In this document: positions 1 to 7,807 of the stretch, one piece after another
Position numbering within the stretch: the first letter of the stretch is position 1
Layout of the letters: each line of letters begins with the position of its first letter
From: Syntrophomonadaceae bacterium
Lineage (GTDB): Bacteria; Bacillota; Dethiobacteria; DTU022
Length of the DNA stretch: 11,230 nt
Direction of reading: 5' to 3'
NCBI GenBank assembly: GCA_003564055.1
Contig: PWSG01000016.1
Span: 1 to 11,230, forward strand
Position numbers and translations under genes: made by a program
Notes under the pieces: model-generated
What the model saw: the letters and a program-made list of their open reading frames with translations, nothing else
The model's database searches: none
What the model was told of the DNA's origin: nothing

Positions 1-1091
1 ATAACAGGGACAGGAAACAACCACCAGGTAGGCTGCAGGATTATAGCCAGAAGGCTTAAGAACAAGATCAAAACCGAAGCTGCTGCAGTAATTTTATAAA
101 AAGCGGAGTTAGCGGACAAAGCCTGGCGTTGGAGGGCGAGTTTTTCCCGTTCGCACTCGGCCAAACCGGGCTCAATTAATTCCGCCGCAGTATTTTTTTC
201 ATGGTTGGCCGTTTCAAAAGTTCTTTTTGATTCGCTAAAGCTAGTGCGCGCCGAATGCAGACCTTTTTTTTGAGCTGCAATCTCTTTTTCGAGCTTTTCT
301 AAATCAGTGCGATAATGTTCCAGGTTTGATTCAACCTGCCGCCATGTTTCATAATCACCCTGGCTGAAGTTTTTTAATTTTTTCTTTTCAGCCATCGCGC
401 TGCCAAGCTTTTTTAAAGCCTCTTTTCCTTTCTCAAAAAGCTCCCTGTTTTGAGCAGCCTGGTAAAGATTGATTTTCTTGACGGCAGCATTCCTCTGTTC
501 TTTTAAATCGGCCAGCTCTTCTTCAAAACTGCTGAACCCTTCTTCCTGCACTTCTACAAGCAGCTGTTCGATATTTTCATACAGGCTGCGACCCTTTTTA
601 ATCTTATCTTTAAGTTTCAAAGGCGCCGTATTTAGAAAGTCGCCACCGGGTGTAATCCCGCCAATTTCACAAACCTTTCGCTTAAGCTCTTCAATTTCAC
701 CGGTGCGCAGTCCCGTCAAACGGTTTGTGATATGGCGGTAAAAATTATCTTCACCACTTATTGACGAATCGCTGTCACGAATAACAAAAATATTTGCGAA
801 TTCTGTGGGGCTAATGCCAAATAAGTCTTCAAAGGTTCCCGCTTCGGGAAGCTTGATATTCTTTCTATTATTATCTTCAATGATCAGGTATCCTTCGGGG
901 TTTTCATCGACCCTTTTAATATCTCTATAAATTTTAACTCCTTTTCCCATCATCATTCTGAGCAGGGCGTCTATAGTTAAGGTTTTACCTTCTTCATTAG
1001 GGCCAAAAAACAAGGTAAAAGCACTTATCTTTTTAAGACTGCTGCCTGACAATGGCCCGTAGCGCCCGATCATAAATTCTTTTAATATCAT
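1..1091 (-). CDS. yhaN: YhaN-like AAA/SMC-type ATPase, N-terminal part (runs off the window)
   Basis: This open frame reads from ATG at 1091-1089 to the window edge with no stop, giving 363 codons of a longer protein. Family members such as B. subtilis YhaN are, from memory, about 950 residues, so the C-terminal half with Walker B and signature motifs is missing here. The start region is typical of SMC/RecF/RecN-type ATPases: a short beta strand, then a Walker A motif, GPNEEGKT, at residues 30-37. Residues from about 130 to 330 are rich in Lys, Glu, Gln and Leu and look like coiled coil. A hydrophobic stretch at about 333-352 (ITAAASVLILFLSLLAIIL) looks like a membrane helix. Its ATG overlaps the stop of the upstream nuclease gene as ATGA, so the two are translationally coupled. 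By analogy with SbcC/Rad50 it should drive the partner nuclease with ATP; that role is inferred from family and context. Confidence 0.86.
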   Translation of the reverse strand, partial: MILKEFMIGRYGPLSGSSLKKISAFTLFFGPNEEGKTLTIDALLRMMMGKGVKIYRDIKRVDENPEGYLIIEDNNRKNIKLPEAGTFEDLFGISPTEFANIFVIRDSDSSISGEDNFYRHITNRLTGLRTGEIEELKRKVCEIGGITPGGDFLNTAPLKLKDKIKKGRSLYENIEQLLVEVQEEGFSSFEEELADLKEQRNAAVKKINLYQAAQNRELFEKGKEALKKLGSAMAEKKKLKNFSQGDYETWRQVESNLEHYRTDLEKLEKEIAAQKKGLHSARTSFSESKRTFETANHEKNTAAELIEPGLAECEREKLALQRQALSANSAFYKITAAASVLILFLSLLAIILQPTWWLFPVPV

Positions 1092-2152
1092 AATTGCACC
1101 ATCCTGAAAGCGCCAATCAACATCTCTAAAACCTTTTCTCTTTGTTCATAGGAACAATCAGTTTCATCAAGTTTATATTTAAAACGCCTGAACAAATCAT
1201 TTTCCAGAATATGTTGAACATCTGAAAACATGATGGAAGGCTCAGCAGCAAAACGCCCTTCAACCCTCTTTCTTATCTCTTCAACCAGTTTTTTTTCAGT
1301 CAGGCCGACCGCAGAGCTGTTGAAAAGCCCCTGTACGGTTAAAAATATTTTTGCCCTGGGATGTGTGTTCTCCAGTTTGTTATCAAGAATTTCCAGGGGG
1401 TCTTTCTGGCTGAAAGGATCAAGATCTATAATCAGTTCTTCGTAGTGAGAGGTATCAAGTGAAATTTCAACCGGATCCTCGCCCGAATTGACCAGGTTTG
1501 CTTTCCTGATCCCCGCCTCCCGCCTGGTTACAGCAACCGGGGAACCCGGATAGATAAAAAACCCTCCGCCGGGCAGTCTCCAGCTGGCATAACGAGAATG
1601 GAAGTGACCTGCTAAAACACTCTTAACAGGCATAGCTTCGAAATAGGACAGCCTAACCGGCATATAGCGCAGATTTCCCTCATCACCCATATCCTGATCA
1701 GAAAAATAGGCATCAAGCAGCTCGCCGTGGAATAAAAGGTAATTTTTCTGATCGGGTTTCATGCGGGAAGCAATTTCATGCAGGCGGCGGACAAGCTTTT
1801 CTCCACTGATCTGTTCATAGGGCAAACCCCAGATCACCAGATCATTTAAAAAAACGGGTTCCTCCCAGTTTGCTATAATTGAAACATCATCTCCGAAATA
1901 AAGACCACTGCGATATACCTTGTGGTCATGGTTACCCGGAAGAATAACCGTTTTGAAATTTTTGCCTCCAAGCGACGAACGCAGCCTGCTTCTTAACCTT
2001 TCTGCTTCGGTATGATGATCAAAAAGATCGCCTGAAATAACAAGCGCCGATACTTTGTACCGTAATGCTAGGTTGACAAGTTCATCAAGAGCCGCCCAGC
2101 GTTCTTCATTTTTTTCTGTAAGGTGCAGGTCAGCAGTGTGCAGCAGAGACAA
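1088..2152 (-). CDS. yhaO: YhaO/SbcD/Mre11-like DNA-repair metallophosphoesterase
   Basis: The 354-residue protein carries the full calcineurin-type phosphoesterase motif set: DLHL (D8, H10), GDLFDH (D42), GNHD (N74, H75), a lone His in LLFHGEL (H142) and GHFH (H183, H185). These bind two metal ions, usually Mn, in Mre11/SbcD nucleases that trim DNA ends. The region after about residue 230 is the family's less conserved accessory part. It is somewhat shorter than B. subtilis YhaO (about 400 residues from memory). The start is TTG at 2152-2150, chosen because GGAG lies 10 nt upstream and the motif-I strand begins at residue 3; the nearby ATG is out of frame. It overlaps the ATPase gene as ATGA, the usual nuclease-then-ATPase order. 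Substrate preference cannot be read from the sequence. Confidence 0.9.
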   Translation of the reverse strand: MSLLHTADLHLTEKNEERWAALDELVNLALRYKVSALVISGDLFDHHTEAERLRSRLRSSLGGKNFKTVILPGNHDHKVYRSGLYFGDDVSIIANWEEPVFLNDLVIWGLPYEQISGEKLVRRLHEIASRMKPDQKNYLLFHGELLDAYFSDQDMGDEGNLRYMPVRLSYFEAMPVKSVLAGHFHSRYASWRLPGGGFFIYPGSPVAVTRREAGIRKANLVNSGEDPVEISLDTSHYEELIIDLDPFSQKDPLEILDNKLENTHPRAKIFLTVQGLFNSSAVGLTEKKLVEEIRKRVEGRFAAEPSIMFSDVQHILENDLFRRFKYKLDETDCSYEQREKVLEMLIGAFRMVQL

Positions 2153-2250
2153 AAGTTATCATCTCCTATACTTTGAGGTTTGAATTTTATATATCCTTGC
2201 CCTCGTTCTTTCCCGGCAATCATTTAAAGCTTTTTATCGGTATAAAAGTC

Positions 2251-2287
2251 ACAGTGAACGGTTCCACTGTCTCCACTCCATGGCGCC
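2251..2287. repeat. Palindromic intergenic element, diverged copy A
   Basis: An imperfect palindrome at 2251-2270 pairs ACAGTG with CACTGT around AAC/GTT. It is followed by the ten bases CCATGGCGCC at 2278-2287. The same decamer, again after an ACGGTTC core, occurs in the other large intergenic gap (about 8001-8027), so the two sites look like diverged copies of one element. On the minus strand the hairpin precedes GACTTTTAT and sits in the presumed yhaO leader, where it might act as a weak terminator. The relationship to the second copy is inferred from a short match. Confidence 0.45.
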
Positions 2288-2328
2288 GCTTATCATTCAA
2301 CAAGGACAATAGGCTGATTAGTTATCTT

Positions 2329-2362
2329 AAATAAAATAATTCAGGGGCGATTATATCGCCCC
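2329..2362 (-). terminator. Intrinsic terminator after the membrane-protein gene
   Basis: A perfect 8-bp GC-rich stem, GGGGCGAT with ATCGCCCC, closes a 3-nt loop at 2344-2362. On the minus strand it is followed by the T-rich run TGAATTATTTTATTT. It lies 30 nt past the stop of the membrane-protein gene. It probably ends the gatCAB-purA transcription unit or its last gene. The T tract is interrupted, so efficiency may be moderate. Confidence 0.7.
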
Positions 2363-2392
2363 CGCTGCGACACACATAAAAAATAAAGTGTT

Positions 2393-2899
2393 TTATTGCT
2401 CTTTCTTAATCCTTTTAAATAATTGATCGCCTTTTAAAGAAAGCACCGTTAGGGCGATGCCGAACACAGTCATACCGGCAACACCCTCCCAAAAGCGATT
2501 GATGGCAGTTTCAATGTAAAGGTCGGTTGATGGGCCGACAAAGCGCAGGATGTGCTCAGTCGACAACGTAACTAAAACAACAAGTAAAACAGTTATAACC
2601 AGGCTAAGAATTCCGGGACCGAGAAAATCCCTGAACTTGTGATCTATAAAGTAAAGGAAAATAAGCATAAACCCAAATGAAGCAAGACAAAGCCAAAATA
2701 CGTTATGAATAACCATCGGCTGCAGGTTGGCATTAAAAACAACCATTTCTCTCTGCAAGCCTGTAGCTTCAGTAACTATTAAACGCACCGTGTCCCGGGC
2801 CTGAACCCCGAATAATGATACGGTCAGGTAAGTTAGAAGCACGACCAGTGAAAAAAGAAAGCTGATTATTATTTTCACTGCAACTTTAAAACTATGCAA
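2393..2899 (-). CDS. Unidentified four-helix integral membrane protein
   Basis: I do not recognise this 168-residue protein. It has four clear hydrophobic segments at about residues 7-31, 64-84, 94-114 and 138-155, with a positively charged tail (KGDQLFKRIKKEQ). The tail suggests a cytoplasmic C-terminus and, with four helices, a cytoplasmic N-terminus. The loop between helices 1 and 2 (about 32-63) would then lie outside. There is no signal-peptidase site, Cys pair or catalytic motif that I can see. The start is TTG at 2899-2897, supported by GGGGAGG 8 nt upstream; no in-frame ATG is near. It lies 115 bp after purA with no clear terminator between them and is followed by a strong hairpin terminator, so it may be the last gene of the gatCAB-purA unit. 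Confidence 0.72.
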   Translation of the reverse strand: MHSFKVAVKIIISFLFSLVVLLTYLTVSLFGVQARDTVRLIVTEATGLQREMVVFNANLQPMVIHNVFWLCLASFGFMLIFLYFIDHKFRDFLGPGILSLVITVLLVVLVTLSTEHILRFVGPSTDLYIETAINRFWEGVAGMTVFGIALTVLSLKGDQLFKRIKKEQ

Positions 2900-3014
2900 A
2901 TATTATTCCTCCCCATTTGAATTATTTTTAAAGCCAGTTATAGTGTGAATATTGTAAATCAAATTAATTCATTCGACCATTATGATCAATAATCCTGCCT
3001 GCGGTAATATTTTT

Positions 3015-4334
3015 TTACTCAGCTGGAACTATCCAGGATTCTAATTTTGAATCCTGATAAATAATCGTTTGTGAGCGGTCGGGGCCAACCGAAACCAGCT
3101 CAATTTTAACCCCGATGTTTTCCTCCAGGGCTTCCAAAAAAACCCTGGCTGCAAAGGGAAGGTCATCGAACCTGCGGACTCTTGAAATATCTTCATCCCA
3201 ACCCGAGAATGTTTCATATACAGGCGTGCAATCTTTTAACTCTTCAATACTGATCGGAAAGTTTTTTACTTCCTCACCCCTGCAGCGGTACGAAAGGGCC
3301 ATCTTAATCTCGTCCATGCCGCTTAACACATCAAGTTTGGTTAAAGCAAGACCGGTAAGACCGTTTACCATTACCGCATAGCGGGCAATAACAGAATCAA
3401 ACCAACCACAGCGGCGCGGGCGGCCCGTAGTTGTCCCAAATTCATTGCCACGCTCCCTGAGCTGCTCTCCGGCCTCGGAGTGGTCCTCCGTGGGAAACGG
3501 CCCCTCACCTACCCGTGTAGTGTAAGCCTTGATCACTCCCAAAACCTGGTTAAGATACTGCGGCCCTAAACCACTTCCTGTTGCAGCAGCTGCTGCAACT
3601 GTAGATGACGAGGTGACATAAGGATATGTCCCGTGGTCAATATCAAGCAAGGCTCCCTGTGCTCCTTCGAATAAAACTTTTTTCCTTTTTTTCAAGTTTT
3701 CGATTAACAGCTGCGCAACATCCGTAACCATAGGTCCCAGCTTTTCCAGGGCGGGGCAGTATAGTTCTAATAATTCGTTTATGTCATAACCTTTATGGTT
3801 ATAGATTTCTTTTAATATACGATTTTGCAAGGGCAGTATTTCGGCCAATCTTTCACGAAAGCGTTCAAACCCCGTCATGTCAATAGCCCTTATTCCGCGA
3901 CGCATAACCTTATCGGCATAAGCCGGACCAATACCGCGCCCTGTGGTGCCAATTTTTCTTTCGCCTAACAACCTTTCATTCGCTTTATCGAGATCCTTGT
4001 GATAGGCCATGTTCAGATGTGCTTTGCCGCTAATACGCAGATTTGATGTGTCAATGCCGCGTTTTTCCAATGCGGCAAGTTCTTCAACCAGCACCAGTGG
4101 ATCAACAACCATTCCGTTGCCGAGCAGGCATAACGTTCCTGAATTGAGGATTCCGGAAGGCACGTGGTGCAGTTTAAAAATGTTTGCTCCATAAACTACT
4201 GTATGGCCGGCATTGTTGCCACCCTGAAAACGCGAAACGACATCAGCCTGGTTGGCCAGGAAATCGATAACCTTACCTTTCCCCTCATCACCCCACTGAG
4301 CTCCGACCACAACAACACTTTTATTTGTATTCAT
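3015..4334 (-). CDS. purA: Adenylosuccinate synthetase
   Basis: PurA joins IMP and aspartate using GTP to give adenylosuccinate, the first committed step from IMP to AMP in the cytoplasm. At 439 residues it has the usual length. The N-terminal GTP-binding loop WGDEGKGK is at 14-21, including the catalytic Asp (D16). NNAGHT at 40-45 carries the catalytic His (H44). Further family landmarks are GTTGRGIGPAYADK, EGAQGALLDIDHGTYPYVTSS, the IMP-contacting GTTTGRPRRCGWFD and the guanine-binding TKLDVLSG. ATG at 4334-4332 is preceded by AGGCGG with a 7-nt spacer. It starts only 11 bp after the gatB stop, so it should be co-transcribed with the amidotransferase genes. No key residue is missing. Confidence 0.97.
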   Translation of the reverse strand: MNTNKSVVVVGAQWGDEGKGKVIDFLANQADVVSRFQGGNNAGHTVVYGANIFKLHHVPSGILNSGTLCLLGNGMVVDPLVLVEELAALEKRGIDTSNLRISGKAHLNMAYHKDLDKANERLLGERKIGTTGRGIGPAYADKVMRRGIRAIDMTGFERFRERLAEILPLQNRILKEIYNHKGYDINELLELYCPALEKLGPMVTDVAQLLIENLKKRKKVLFEGAQGALLDIDHGTYPYVTSSSTVAAAAATGSGLGPQYLNQVLGVIKAYTTRVGEGPFPTEDHSEAGEQLRERGNEFGTTTGRPRRCGWFDSVIARYAVMVNGLTGLALTKLDVLSGMDEIKMALSYRCRGEEVKNFPISIEELKDCTPVYETFSGWDEDISRVRRFDDLPFAARVFLEALEENIGVKIELVSVGPDRSQTIIYQDSKLESWIVPAE

Positions 4335-4345
4335 AACAGCACCGC

Positions 4346-5785
4346 CTATCTTCGACTGATTATCTCTTTTATCATTTTATTTACCTCGCCAGGGTCAGCC
4401 CTGCCGCGGGTTAAGGCCATAACCCTGCCCACAAGAAAGGCAATGGCTTTATCTTTCCCCTGGCGGTAATTTTCAACCGCATCTGAGTTTTCATCAATAA
4501 CTTTCTCTATTATGGGCAGGAGTTTTTCATCACCGGAGATGCGCTCCAAACCTTTATCACGAACCATTTTCTGCGGGCTTGTCCCTTTTAAAACCATCTC
4601 GTTAAGCAGATCTTTGGCAACAGGGCGGTTAATTTGCCCCTGATCAAGCATAATAAGCAGTTCAACAATTTTTTGCGGATCAATTTCTTCAGCAGTTTTA
4701 CCACTTTCACGCAAATAGTAAAGCAAATCTCCCTGGACCCACTTGGCAAGGTTATTGTAATCACTGTATTTTCCTGCTGCCGCTTCAAAAAAATCTCCGA
4801 GGGAGCGATTTACGGTAAACAGAATCGCTTCACTGCTGTGCAGATTGTACTGTTTTTTAAAGCGTTCGCGACGGGCAGCAGGAAGCTCGGGAAGCGCAGC
4901 AGATATTTCTTTTATAAAAGCTTCTTCCAAAACCAGGGGCAGCAGATCGGGTTCCGGAAAATAACGGTAATCCGATGAGCCTTCTTTACTGCGCAGGGGT
5001 ATAGTCTCTTTTTTCTCTTCATCCCAGTGACAGGTTTCCTGGGCTATGGCCCCGCCTGCTGCCAGGATTTCTTCCTGCCTTCCTGCTTCATAATTCAGAG
5101 CCAGTTCAACAGCCCGGAAAGAATTCATATTTTTTACTTCAGTCTTGGTCCCAAGCATTTCTGAACCAGGCGGGCGCAGCGAAATATTCGCGTCGCAGCG
5201 CAGAGAACCTTCTTCCATTCTGCAGTCGGAAGCACCAGAATAAAGGAGTACTGAACGCAACTCTTCGAGTAAAACACGCGCTTCACGACCGGAAGTTATA
5301 TCTGGTGAGGTAACTATTTCAAGCAGAGGTATCCCAGCCCGATTATAATCGACCAGTGAATAATCAGAACCCATAATCGATTCACCAGAGTGGACAAGTT
5401 TGCCGGCTTCTTCTTCCAAATGTATTCTCTCTAGTTTTACGTTACGGCTGCTGCCGTCAAGCTCAACCCGGAGATATCCTCCCCTGGCCAGGGGTTGATC
5501 ATACTGCGATACCTGGTAAGCTTTTGGCAAATCGGGGTAAAAATAGTTTTTGCGATCAAACCGGCTTTTTAGCTGCACACTGCTGTTCAGGGCCACAGCC
5601 GCGGTAACGGCCAGCTCAATTGCCCTGCGGTTAAAAACAGGCAGGCTGCCGGGCAGGCCGAGACAAACCGGACAGCAATTGGTATTAGGCTCTTTTCCGA
5701 AAATGGTGCTGCAGCCGCAAAACAGCTTAGAGCGTGTTTTAAGCTCCAGGTGAATTTCCAGACCGATAACAACTTCATATTTCAT
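4346..5785 (-). CDS. gatB: Asp-tRNA(Asn)/Glu-tRNA(Gln) amidotransferase subunit B
   Basis: GatB is the kinase and tRNA-binding subunit of GatCAB: it phosphorylates the side chain of Glu or Asp on mischarged tRNA so that ammonia from GatA can amidate it. The 479 residues match the family length. The N-terminal signature IGLEIHLEL is followed by a zinc-site cluster with C23, C25, C38 and C41 (FCGC and CPVC). Also visible are YFYPDLPKAYQ, IHLEEEAGKL, DYNRAGIPLLEIV and EVKNMNSF, all conserved in the catalytic cradle. The C-terminal roughly 150 residues form the helical and YqeY-like tail that contacts tRNA. Its ATG abuts the gatA stop directly (TAAATG) and the GGAGG ribosome site lies inside the gatA end, so translation is probably coupled. 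Confidence 0.97.
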   Translation of the reverse strand: MKYEVVIGLEIHLELKTRSKLFCGCSTIFGKEPNTNCCPVCLGLPGSLPVFNRRAIELAVTAAVALNSSVQLKSRFDRKNYFYPDLPKAYQVSQYDQPLARGGYLRVELDGSSRNVKLERIHLEEEAGKLVHSGESIMGSDYSLVDYNRAGIPLLEIVTSPDITSGREARVLLEELRSVLLYSGASDCRMEEGSLRCDANISLRPPGSEMLGTKTEVKNMNSFRAVELALNYEAGRQEEILAAGGAIAQETCHWDEEKKETIPLRSKEGSSDYRYFPEPDLLPLVLEEAFIKEISAALPELPAARRERFKKQYNLHSSEAILFTVNRSLGDFFEAAAGKYSDYNNLAKWVQGDLLYYLRESGKTAEEIDPQKIVELLIMLDQGQINRPVAKDLLNEMVLKGTSPQKMVRDKGLERISGDEKLLPIIEKVIDENSDAVENYRQGKDKAIAFLVGRVMALTRGRADPGEVNKMIKEIISRR

Positions 5786-7267
5786 TTAAAAATCTCCTCC
5801 CTGAGGGAGCTTAACCCGTGGGCGCAGCGGAAAATATGTTCGCTTCTGCTCCAGGAATGCGGCTACCTTTAACAATAATCCTTCACTAAACGGAGGAGCT
5901 GTCAACTGCATGCCCATAGGCAGACCCACGGAATTGATGCCGCAGGGCACGGAAAGGGATGGCACCCCGGCCAGAGAATCAGTTATGTTACATATATCCG
6001 ACAGGTACATCTGCAGGGGATCATCTGTTTTTTCACCAATCTTAAATGCCGGAGTAGGCGTAGTTGCACCGACCAGGACATCAAAACGTTTAAATGCTTT
6101 TTCATAATCACGGCGAATAAGGGTCCTTACTTTCATGGCCTGCAGATAATAAGCATCATAATAACCGGCGCTTAAAGCGTAAGTACCGATCATAATTCTA
6201 CGTTTAACTTCAGGGCCGAAAGCCCTTCCCCTGGTAGCGCTGAACATAGCTTCAATATTATTTCCACCGGCATTAAAGCCATAGCGGACACCGTCATAGC
6301 GGCCCAGGTTTGAACTGGCTTCGGAAGGGGCAATCAAATAATAGGCCCCAAGACCGTAATCTGTAAGGGGCAGTGAAACCTCGTCAACTTCAGCCCCGTC
6401 ATCTTTAAGCAGTGCTACAGCTTTCATCACGGCTGCGGTTATCTCCGGGTCGAAACCTTCTGAGACATTCTGTTTTATAACACCTATCTTTAATTTGTTC
6501 ACACCTTCTTCAAGACAGGCTGTGTAATCAGGTACTGCTTCGGGAAGAGCGGTTGAATCAAGTGTATCGTAACCTGAAATAACATTCATCAGCATAGCGC
6601 TGTCCCGGGCTGTCAGGGAAAGCGGCCCGATCTGATCAAGCGACGATGCAAAAGCAATCAGCCCATAACGGGACACTCGGCCATAGGTGGGCCGCAGGCC
6701 GGTCAGACCGCAATGTGAAGCCGGCTGCCGAATTGAACCACCCGTATCGGACCCAAGGGCCAGGGGAGCCATACCCGTGGACACTGCTGCAGCGGAACCA
6801 CCACTGGAACCACCGGGGACTCTTTCAAAATTCCAGGGGTTGCAAGTTGGATAAAAAGCGGAGTTTTCTGTGGAAGAACCCATTGCGAACTCATCCATAT
6901 TAGTTTTTCCCAGCAGGGGCATTCCAAGCTGTTTAATGGTTTTGACAACCGTAGCATCATAAGGAGGTATATAGTTTTCTAAAATTCTAGAAGCACATGT
7001 TGTTCGCAAACCCTGGGTGCTTATATTATCTTTCACGGCAATAGGAACCCCGGCCAGGGGATGCAGTTTTTCACCTTTTGACCTTTTTCTGTCGACAGAA
7101 CTGGCCATATCAAGGGCCATTGCCGGGGTATGAGTGATAAACGATTTCACATAAGGTTCAACGAGTTCTATGCGATCCAGAAAGCTCTGCACAACTTCAA
7201 CTGAACTAACTTCTTTTTTTCGAAGCAGCTTACTGAGATTTGCTGCTGTATATTCGTATAGTTTCAT
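5786..7267 (-). CDS. gatA: Asp-tRNA(Asn)/Glu-tRNA(Gln) amidotransferase subunit A
   Basis: GatA is the glutaminase of GatCAB; it releases ammonia from glutamine and channels it to GatB. The 493-residue protein has the amidase-signature region PGGSSGGSAAAV at 151-162 and GSDTGGSIRQPA just after it. The Ser-cisSer-Lys triad is intact as K79 (in AVKDN), S154 and S178, the same numbering as I recall for the S. aureus enzyme. ATG at 7267-7265 follows AAGGAG with a 6-nt spacer. It sits 50 bp after gatC and ends flush against gatB. Presence of the complex usually means the cell lacks GlnRS, AsnRS or both; the window does not show which tRNA is served. Confidence 0.97.
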   Translation of the reverse strand: MKLYEYTAANLSKLLRKKEVSSVEVVQSFLDRIELVEPYVKSFITHTPAMALDMASSVDRKRSKGEKLHPLAGVPIAVKDNISTQGLRTTCASRILENYIPPYDATVVKTIKQLGMPLLGKTNMDEFAMGSSTENSAFYPTCNPWNFERVPGGSSGGSAAAVSTGMAPLALGSDTGGSIRQPASHCGLTGLRPTYGRVSRYGLIAFASSLDQIGPLSLTARDSAMLMNVISGYDTLDSTALPEAVPDYTACLEEGVNKLKIGVIKQNVSEGFDPEITAAVMKAVALLKDDGAEVDEVSLPLTDYGLGAYYLIAPSEASSNLGRYDGVRYGFNAGGNNIEAMFSATRGRAFGPEVKRRIMIGTYALSAGYYDAYYLQAMKVRTLIRRDYEKAFKRFDVLVGATTPTPAFKIGEKTDDPLQMYLSDICNITDSLAGVPSLSVPCGINSVGLPMGMQLTAPPFSEGLLLKVAAFLEQKRTYFPLRPRVKLPQGGDF

Positions 7268-7317
7268 TTCAAACTCCTTTTTTTGACAATAGCAGCCAGT
7301 AAGCTTTTTCTCACTTT

Positions 7318-7632
7318 CTACCCTTCAACTTCTTCAGGTATTCTCCCCGCAATGCTTGGAACCCGAAAAAAGTCTTTCTGGCGTTGGGGAGCATTTTGCA
7401 ATACCCTGTTCAGGGTTAAAGAAGGAGTTGTTAGATCTTCGCGCAGCAGCGCCGGCAGATCAATGACATGAGAGGTCGGCTCTACAGACTCTGTATCAAG
7501 CTCCTGGATACGCCTGGCAGTATCTAAAATATCGCTTAACTGTCCTGCCATGCGTTCTTTTTCTTCCGGATTAAGAGTAAGGCGGGCAAGGCGGGCTACG
7601 TATTCAACTTCTTTTTTAAAATCGACAGCCAT
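7318..7632 (-). CDS. gatC: Asp-tRNA(Asn)/Glu-tRNA(Gln) amidotransferase subunit C
   Basis: GatC is the small, non-catalytic belt subunit that wraps the GatA-GatB interface. The 104 residues are slightly longer than the usual 95-100. The family pattern is plain: VEYVARLARLTL near the N-terminus, a helical LSDIL segment, then VEPTSHVIDLPALLREDL, ending in NAPQRQKDFFRVP. ATG at 7632-7630 has GAGG 8 nt upstream. It is the first gene of the gatC-gatA-gatB-purA run. A strong promoter candidate lies about 175-205 bp upstream and a terminator-like hairpin lies 43 bp upstream of its start, so the operon could be controlled by premature termination. Confidence 0.95.
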   Translation of the reverse strand: MAVDFKKEVEYVARLARLTLNPEEKERMAGQLSDILDTARRIQELDTESVEPTSHVIDLPALLREDLTTPSLTLNRVLQNAPQRQKDFFRVPSIAGRIPEEVEG

Positions 7633-7801
7633 CTTTATAACCTCACATTCTAGAATAACTGTTTAAAATAACAAACCGGCTTCCCTGAGCCGGTCCCTGT
7701 AGATATAAAATGTCCAGCGGGCGTAACAAGAAATCTTTTATCAGGCCCTTTTTCTGACACCTTTTTATAGCTGCGCTTTTTTTTGCCAGTTTAAGTATCA
7801 C
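7633..7801 (-). promoter_or_regulatory. Long gatC-operon 5' leader, possible attenuation control
   Basis: Transcription from the promoter at 7808-7836 would give a leader of about 170 nt before gatC. Besides the terminator hairpin, possible pairings on the minus strand are TGATAC with GTGTCA (one G-U pair) near the 5' end and GGGC with GCCC in the middle. A CCTGA further upstream could pair with TCAGG in the terminator loop. None of these matches a riboswitch class I can identify, and no T-box sequence is present. I infer regulation only from the arrangement. Confidence 0.4.
7665..7694 (-). terminator. Terminator-type hairpin inside the gatC leader
   Basis: On the minus strand ACCGGCT pairs with AGCCGGT (7 bp, 6-nt loop, 7675-7694; one more G-U pair is possible). 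It is followed at once by TTTGTTATTTT. This has the form of an intrinsic terminator, yet it sits downstream of the only good leftward promoter and 43 bp before the gatC start. It could be an attenuator for the operon, the end of a small RNA of about 135 nt, or a leftover from a lost upstream gene. Confidence 0.65.
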
Positions 7802-7807
7802 ACGCTA

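Noticed and set aside
2256-2275. T-box-like GTGGAACCG on the minus strand upstream of yhaO
   Set aside because: It matches the centre of the T-box consensus. However, the flanks differ, only about 70 nt of leader lie before it, no stem I or terminator pair is visible, and the downstream gene is a nuclease. The shared sequence with 8001-8027 points to a repeat.
2979-2993. AT-rich hairpin after purA as a terminator
   Set aside because: The stem is only five A-T pairs (ATTAT/ATAAT) and no T tract follows on the minus strand.
4164-4469. Plus-strand open frame of 101 codons across the gatB-purA junction
   Set aside because: It lies opposite two well-conserved genes, has no family resemblance and no convincing ribosome site; it is a shadow frame. 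The same applies to the other plus-strand frames at 469-741, 3115-3381, 4634-4978 and 10686-11078.
7700-7730. Faint resemblance of CCCGCTGGACA in the gatC leader to the 3' part of a ZTP riboswitch
   Set aside because: A purine-linked sensor would suit purA, but the upstream domain with its conserved hairpin and GGGAGC-type strand is absent, and the match is short.
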